Shown here one piece after another: positions 60,199 through 64,000 of a stretch of 64,000 nt of DNA; position 1 is the first letter of the stretch, and every line of letters begins with the position of its first letter. Source of the stretch: Solirubrobacteraceae bacterium. Lineage in GTDB: Bacteria > Actinomycetota > Thermoleophilia > Solirubrobacterales > Solirubrobacteraceae. The translations under genes were made by a program, and so were the position numbers. The DNA lies in assembly GCA_023230855.1 (NCBI GenBank), contig JALNWQ010000002.1, positions 186,001-250,000 of the forward strand, in the 5' to 3' direction. The notes beneath the pieces were generated by a model. It searched no databases and was not told the origin of the DNA. It worked only from the letters and a program-made list of their open reading frames with translations.

Positions 60199-60897
60199 TC
60201 ACGGCGTCGCGGGGCGCAGTCCGGCGACGATGGTGCGCAGGGTCACGCGGAGCATGTCCTCCGCCGACCGGGCGCCCGCCTTGTCGCGCCACTCCGCGGC
60301 GTCGACGAGCGTCGGCTCGTCGCCCCCGGCGACGTCGTCGAGCGCGACGAGCATCGGGTCCCGATCCTCCTCGAGGCGCGACGCGCCGTTGAGGCACCAG
60401 ACGATCGCGGTCACCGCACCGGCGCGTCGCTCCTCCGACGCGCCGGACCGCTCCACGAGCTGCGAGATCGCCCCGACCCAGTTGAGCACCCCGGGGCGTC
60501 CGAGCGCGCCGGCTCGCATGTGCGCCAGCAGGCCCGGGAACCGCGTCACCGTCCGGTGGCTCTCCACGACGAGCTCCTCGAGTCGCTCCGCCCAGTCCTC
60601 GTCGTCGCGCGCGAGGAGCTCGGCGGCGGGGATCCATGAGAGCGCCCGCTCGACGACGTCGTCGACGAGCGTCTGCTTGGCCGGGACGTGGCGGTAGGCG
60701 GCCATCGTCGACACGCCGAGCTCGTCGGCGAGCCGACGCATCGACAAGGCGTCGAGGCCGCTGCGCTCGGCGAGCGCGACCGCCGCGGCGATGACGCGCT
60801 CCCGCGACAGCGGGAGCGCCTCACCACGATCGGCGGGGACGGACGCACGATCGGAGGACGAGGTGTGATCGGGATCGGGGGGGGCGATTCCAGGCAT
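60199..60897 (-). CDS. TetR-family regulator (TetR C-terminal-like)
   Basis: A 232-aa protein with a disordered N-terminus, an HTH at about residues 45-75 (LADELGVSTMAAYRHVPAK) and a long helical ligand domain. The target is unknown; no divergent partner is adjacent. The second Met (60897) is chosen over 60906 because TACGAT (60905-60910 minus) lies 7 nt before it and overlaps the first ATG. Confidence 0.88.
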   Translation of the reverse strand: MPGIAPPDPDHTSSSDRASVPADRGEALPLSRERVIAAAVALAERSGLDALSMRRLADELGVSTMAAYRHVPAKQTLVDDVVERALSWIPAAELLARDDEDWAERLEELVVESHRTVTRFPGLLAHMRAGALGRPGVLNWVGAISQLVERSGASEERRAGAVTAIVWCLNGASRLEEDRDPMLVALDDVAGGDEPTLVDAAEWRDKAGARSAEDMLRVTLRTIVAGLRPATP

Positions 60898-60904
60898 TCC
60901 GCCC

Positions 60905-60910
60905 ATCGTA
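60905..60910 (-). promoter_or_regulatory. -10 hexamer deciding the tetR start
   Basis: TACGAT on the coding strand, 7 nt before the ATG at 60897; it overlaps the upstream ATG at 60906. Confidence 0.45.
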
Positions 60911-61033
60911 TCGTTGCCGACGCAAACGGACGTTCGGTGCCCGGCGCTCCCGCCGGGCGACCCGCCCCGCCGCCGTCCACAGGCATCCGGCGACCGTCGA
61001 CCGCCGGCCCATCCCTCGGTCCTCGCGCGAGGG

Positions 61034-63226
61034 TCAGTCCTCGAGGTCGGCGCTCCGCGCCCGCTGCAGGTGCAGCGCCGCGAGCTCGCGCTGCAGGCCC
61101 CGCGGGCGCTCCGGATCCGCGGGCCGCACCCGCTCCCACGACCCGTCGGGCGCCAGGTCCCACGAGCCCTCCTCGTCGGCGAACGCGAGCTCGAGCGCCT
61201 GCAGCATCTCCGCCTTGGCCGCCGGGTCGTCGACCGGCACGACGAGCTCGACGCGGTTGTCGAGGTTGCGCTCCATGATGTCCGCCGACCCCATGAGCAC
61301 GACGTGCTCGTCGCCGCGCTCGAACGCGTAGATCCGCGAGTGCTCGAGGAACCGGCCGAGGACCGACCGGACGTGGATCGTCTCCGACAGGCCCGGCACG
61401 CCGGCCCGCAGGCAGCAGATGCCGCGCACGTTGACGTCGATCGGCACGCCCGCCTGCGACGCCCGGTACAGCGCCAGGATCGTCGCCCGGTCGACGAGCG
61501 AGTTCATCTTCAGCCGGATCCGGACCGGCACGCCGTCGCGGTGCGCCTCGACGGTCCGGTCGATCTCCGCGAGGAGCCCGTCCCGCAGCCCGTGCGGCGC
61601 GACGTACGCCTTGCGGAACCGGCCGGGCTTGGCGAACCCGGTGAGCTGGTTGAACATGTCCGACACGTCCGCCCCGATCTGCGGATCGCAGGTGAAGAGC
61701 CCGAAGTCGGTGTAGAGGTTGGCCGTCTTGGCGTGGTAGTTGCCGGTGCCGATGTGGACGTAGTGGCGGACCCGGTCGCCCTCGCGGCGCACGACGAGGA
61801 TGCACTTGGCGTGCGTCTTGAGCGCCGGGTGCCCGTAGACGACGTGGACGCCGGTGTCCTCCAGCAGCTGCGACCAGCGGATGTTCGCCTGCTCGTCGAA
61901 CCGCGCCTTGAGCTCGACGAGCGCCACCGTCTGGATCCCGCGCTCCGAAGCCCGCACGAGCGCCGGCAGCAGCGTGCTGTCGCTGTTCGTGCGGTACACC
62001 GTCATCTTGATCGCGAGCGTGTCGCGGTCGGCCACCGCCTGCTCGACGAACCGCTCGACCGACGTCTTGAAGCTGTCGTACGGGTGGTGGACGAGGACGT
62101 CGCCGCGGCGCATCGCGGCCAGGACGCCGGACGCCTGCTCGTCGTCGCGGTCCCGCAGCTGGGGACGCGTCACCGGGCGCCACGGCGCCTCGAGCAGCTC
62201 GTCGTGGCCGGGGAGCCGCACGAGCTGCCAGAGCGACGTGAGGTCGAGCGACCCGTGGATGTCGTAGACCATCCGCTCCTCGACCCCGAGCTGCTCGACG
62301 ATCTCGGTCCGCAGCGCCTCGCTGATGTCGGCGTCGATCTCGACCCGCACGATCTCGCCGAACCGGCGGTTGCGCAGCTCCGCCTCGAGCGCCCGCTTGA
62401 CGTCGTCCTCCTCGTCGGAGATCTCGAAGTCGGCGTCGCGGGTGACCCGGAACATCCCCCGGTCGAGGATCTCCATCCCGGGGAACAGCTGGTCGAGGTG
62501 GGCCTCGACGATCTCCTCGAGCGGCACGAGGACCTGCTCGTCGACCTCGCCGTCGGGCCCGCGACGGGACGACACCGCCTCGAGCCGGTCGACGACCTCG
62601 GTCGGCAGCTTGATCCGGGCGAACACCGTCTGCCCCGTGTCGGGATCGCGGACGAGCACCCCGAGGTTGAGCGACAGGTTGGAGATGTAGGGGAACGGCC
62701 GCCCCAGCCCGACCGCCAGCGGTGTGAGGACCGGGAAGATGCGGTTCTGGAACCGCGCGTCGAGCACCGCGCGGTCGTCCTCGCCGAGCTCGTGGTACCG
62801 GGCGATCCTGATGCCGTGGTCGGCGAGCGCCGGCGCCAGGTCCTCGCGGACGATGCGCGCGTGCTCGGCGACCAACGGGGCCAGCCGCTCCCGCAACGCG
62901 TCGAGCTCCTGGTCGGGCACCAGCCCGTCCGGGCCCCGACGTCGGTTCTCCGCCCGGACCTTGGCGTGGAGCCCCGCGACGCGGATCATGAAGAACTCGT
63001 CGAGGTTCGACGCGAAGATCGCCGCGAACTTCGCGCGCTCGAGCAGGCGCTGGCCCGGGTCGGCCGCGAGCTCCAGCACCCGACGGTCGAAGTCGACCCA
63101 CGACAGCTCGCGGTTGGTGAACCACCGCGGATCGTCGGGGTCGATCGGCGCGGTGGGCGCCGTGACGCCCCCGGGCGCCGAGGAGGACGGCGGATCATCG
63201 GTCACGGCGGACTCCTCGTCGAGCAT
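61034..63226 (-). CDS. ppk1: Polyphosphate kinase 1
   Basis: A 730-aa enzyme that polymerises the ATP gamma-phosphate into polyphosphate, reversibly. Conserved parts: WFTNRELSWVDFDRRVL at the N-terminus, HHPYDSFKTSVERFV, YRTNSDSTLLPAL, the phospho-His region YGHPALKTHAKCILV, and GTGNYHAKTANLYTD. Length is normal. A PHO-box core lies 37-54 nt upstream, linking it to phosphate control. TAGGCT (63237-63242 minus) is 10 nt before the ATG. Confidence 0.97.
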   Translation of the reverse strand: MLDEESAVTDDPPSSSAPGGVTAPTAPIDPDDPRWFTNRELSWVDFDRRVLELAADPGQRLLERAKFAAIFASNLDEFFMIRVAGLHAKVRAENRRRGPDGLVPDQELDALRERLAPLVAEHARIVREDLAPALADHGIRIARYHELGEDDRAVLDARFQNRIFPVLTPLAVGLGRPFPYISNLSLNLGVLVRDPDTGQTVFARIKLPTEVVDRLEAVSSRRGPDGEVDEQVLVPLEEIVEAHLDQLFPGMEILDRGMFRVTRDADFEISDEEDDVKRALEAELRNRRFGEIVRVEIDADISEALRTEIVEQLGVEERMVYDIHGSLDLTSLWQLVRLPGHDELLEAPWRPVTRPQLRDRDDEQASGVLAAMRRGDVLVHHPYDSFKTSVERFVEQAVADRDTLAIKMTVYRTNSDSTLLPALVRASERGIQTVALVELKARFDEQANIRWSQLLEDTGVHVVYGHPALKTHAKCILVVRREGDRVRHYVHIGTGNYHAKTANLYTDFGLFTCDPQIGADVSDMFNQLTGFAKPGRFRKAYVAPHGLRDGLLAEIDRTVEAHRDGVPVRIRLKMNSLVDRATILALYRASQAGVPIDVNVRGICCLRAGVPGLSETIHVRSVLGRFLEHSRIYAFERGDEHVVLMGSADIMERNLDNRVELVVPVDDPAAKAEMLQALELAFADEEGSWDLAPDGSWERVRPADPERPRGLQRELAALHLQRARSADLED

Positions 63227-63236
63227 CGGCGGCGCC

Positions 63237-63280
63237 AGCCTACGGGCGCGGTGTGATCGTCACGTTGCCATCCGGTGAAC
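63237..63280 (-). promoter_or_regulatory. PHO-box core and -10 of ppk1
   Basis: CGTTGCCATCCGGTGAAC (63263-63280) matches 16 of 18 bases of the array start at 43430-43447. A further TGTGAT unit lies 11 nt before it, at 63252. TAGGCT (63237-63242) lies 20 nt beyond the core, the same distance as at the winged-helix gene. Confidence 0.65.
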
Positions 63281-63309
63281 GTCACGGGCGACGTCACCGG
63301 ACCTTCACG

Positions 63310-64000
63310 CTACTCCCAGCGGAAGGTCGCCGTGGCGGCCGTGAGCGTCACGACCGCCCACAGGCCCAGGGTGAGGAGGAGGTGCCAGGGCACGACCTCG
63401 CCGTCGGCGAGCACCGTCCGCAGGCCGCTCGACAGCGCAGCGGTCGGCAGCAGCTCGAAGAGCCCCTGGGCGCCCCCGAACTCGCTCAGCGGGAACGCGA
63501 TCCCGCCCACGCCGAGCAGGACGAACCAGATGATGTTCGCCGCGGCGAGCGTCGTCATCGCCCGCAGGGTCCCCGCGAGGAGGAACGCCATGCCGCAGAA
63601 CGCGGCGGTGCCGAGCGCGATGAGCGCCACGACCGACAGGACCGCGGTCAACGGCTCGCCGGACGGCGTCCAGCCGAGCGCGAGGCCGACCGAGCAGAGC
63701 ACGACGATCTGCATCGCCTCGATCGCGAGCACCGCCAGCGTCTTCGCCCCCAGCAGCACCGACCGCGGAAGCGCCGTGGCGCCCAGGCGCTTGAGGACCC
63801 CGTAGTGACGGTCGAACCCGGTCGCGATCGCCTGGCTCGTGAACGCCGCCGACATGATCGCCAGGGCGAGGATGCCGGGGACGAAGAAGTCCGCGCGGTC
63901 GCCGTCGACCTCGATGAACGACACCGTCGTGCAGACCACGAGCAGCCCGATCGGCACGATGAGGCTCAGCATCACCTGCTCGGCGTTGCGCATCATGAGG
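63310..64000 (-). CDS. ABC-2 type transporter permease (partial)
   Basis: At least 228 residues of a membrane protein, with six predicted helices, of the ABC-2 exporter permease type (LIVPIGLLVV, FFVPGILALAIMSAAFTSQAIATGF, RHYGVLKRLGATALPRSVLLGAK). The 5' end runs out of the window, so the true start and the ATPase partner are not seen. Probably an efflux or polysaccharide/drug exporter of the DrrB type. It ends 84 bp before the ppk1 start. Confidence 0.85.
   Translation of the reverse strand, partial: LMMRNAEQVMLSLIVPIGLLVVCTTVSFIEVDGDRADFFVPGILALAIMSAAFTSQAIATGFDRHYGVLKRLGATALPRSVLLGAKTLAVLAIEAMQIVVLCSVGLALGWTPSGEPLTAVLSVVALIALGTAAFCGMAFLLAGTLRAMTTLAAANIIWFVLLGVGGIAFPLSEFGGAQGLFELLPTAALSSGLRTVLADGEVVPWHLLLTLGLWAVVTLTAATATFRWE

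Overview
The window is about 64 kb of very GC-rich DNA with tightly packed genes, many 4-bp start/stop overlaps and frequent GTG/TTG starts. The gene content (an mce operon with two YrbE permeases, a PucR regulator, a GCS2-type glutamate-cysteine ligase, CgArsR-like and CadC-like sensors, TANNNT-type leaderless promoters, PhoP-like 11-nt PHO boxes) points to an actinobacterium in the broad sense. A deep lineage such as Thermoleophilia/Solirubrobacterales is my guess only. No rRNA, tRNA, CRISPR array, phage or complete insertion sequence was seen.

Layout. (1) 0-9.3 kb, minus strand: SCP2-type thiolase, PucR regulator, acetone-carboxylase-like beta subunit, a fused alpha+gamma subunit and an acyl-CoA synthetase. 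(2) 9.3-18.8 kb, minus: a complete mce operon (yrbEA, yrbEB, six MCE proteins) with no linked ATPase. (3) 19-20.9 kb: enoyl-CoA hydratase and a frameshifted SDR. (4) 21-28.2 kb: an arsenic island built on a divergent promoter, with acr3-arsC-GAPDH-arsJ running left into overlapping uvrC and arsR-arsM running right. (5) 28.2-33.4 kb: MerR/SulP, a P1B-type metal ATPase with a CadC-like sensor, YnfA and a small membrane protein. (6) 33.5-36.5 kb, plus: two TadE-like pseudopilins and a 697-aa protein joining a Tad-type anchor, a VanY-like peptidase and a lytic transglycosylase. (7) 36.5-46.8 kb: a phosphate block with an OmpR-type regulator, pstSCAB, phoU, a receiver-less winged-helix protein, a DUF47/PhoU-like protein and a PHP-domain glycosyltransferase. 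(8) 47-56 kb: ABC-F ATPase, DM13 protein, a degraded vapBC pair, an FMO/MpaB oxygenase pair with TetR, and several unknowns. (9) 56-64 kb: glutamate-cysteine ligase, rhomboid protease, NAD(P)-binding protein, second enoyl-CoA hydratase, TetR, polyphosphate kinase and the end of an ABC-2 permease.

How the genes fit together. The phosphate block behaves like one regulon: 11-nt GGTGAA repeats stand before pstS, between the winged-helix/phoU operon and the DUF47 gene, and before the PHP-glycosyltransferase. An 18-nt core almost identical to the one at 43430 lies before ppk1, 20 kb away. That links uptake, signalling, membrane-lipid replacement and polyphosphate storage. The arsenic island carries four disposal routes: reduction plus Acr3 efflux, the GAPDH/ArsJ route for arsenate, and methylation by ArsM, all read from one 75-bp divergent control region. 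Many first genes of transcription units have a TANNNT hexamer 6-10 nt before the start codon, which suggests that leaderless transcription is the rule; I used this to choose several starts.
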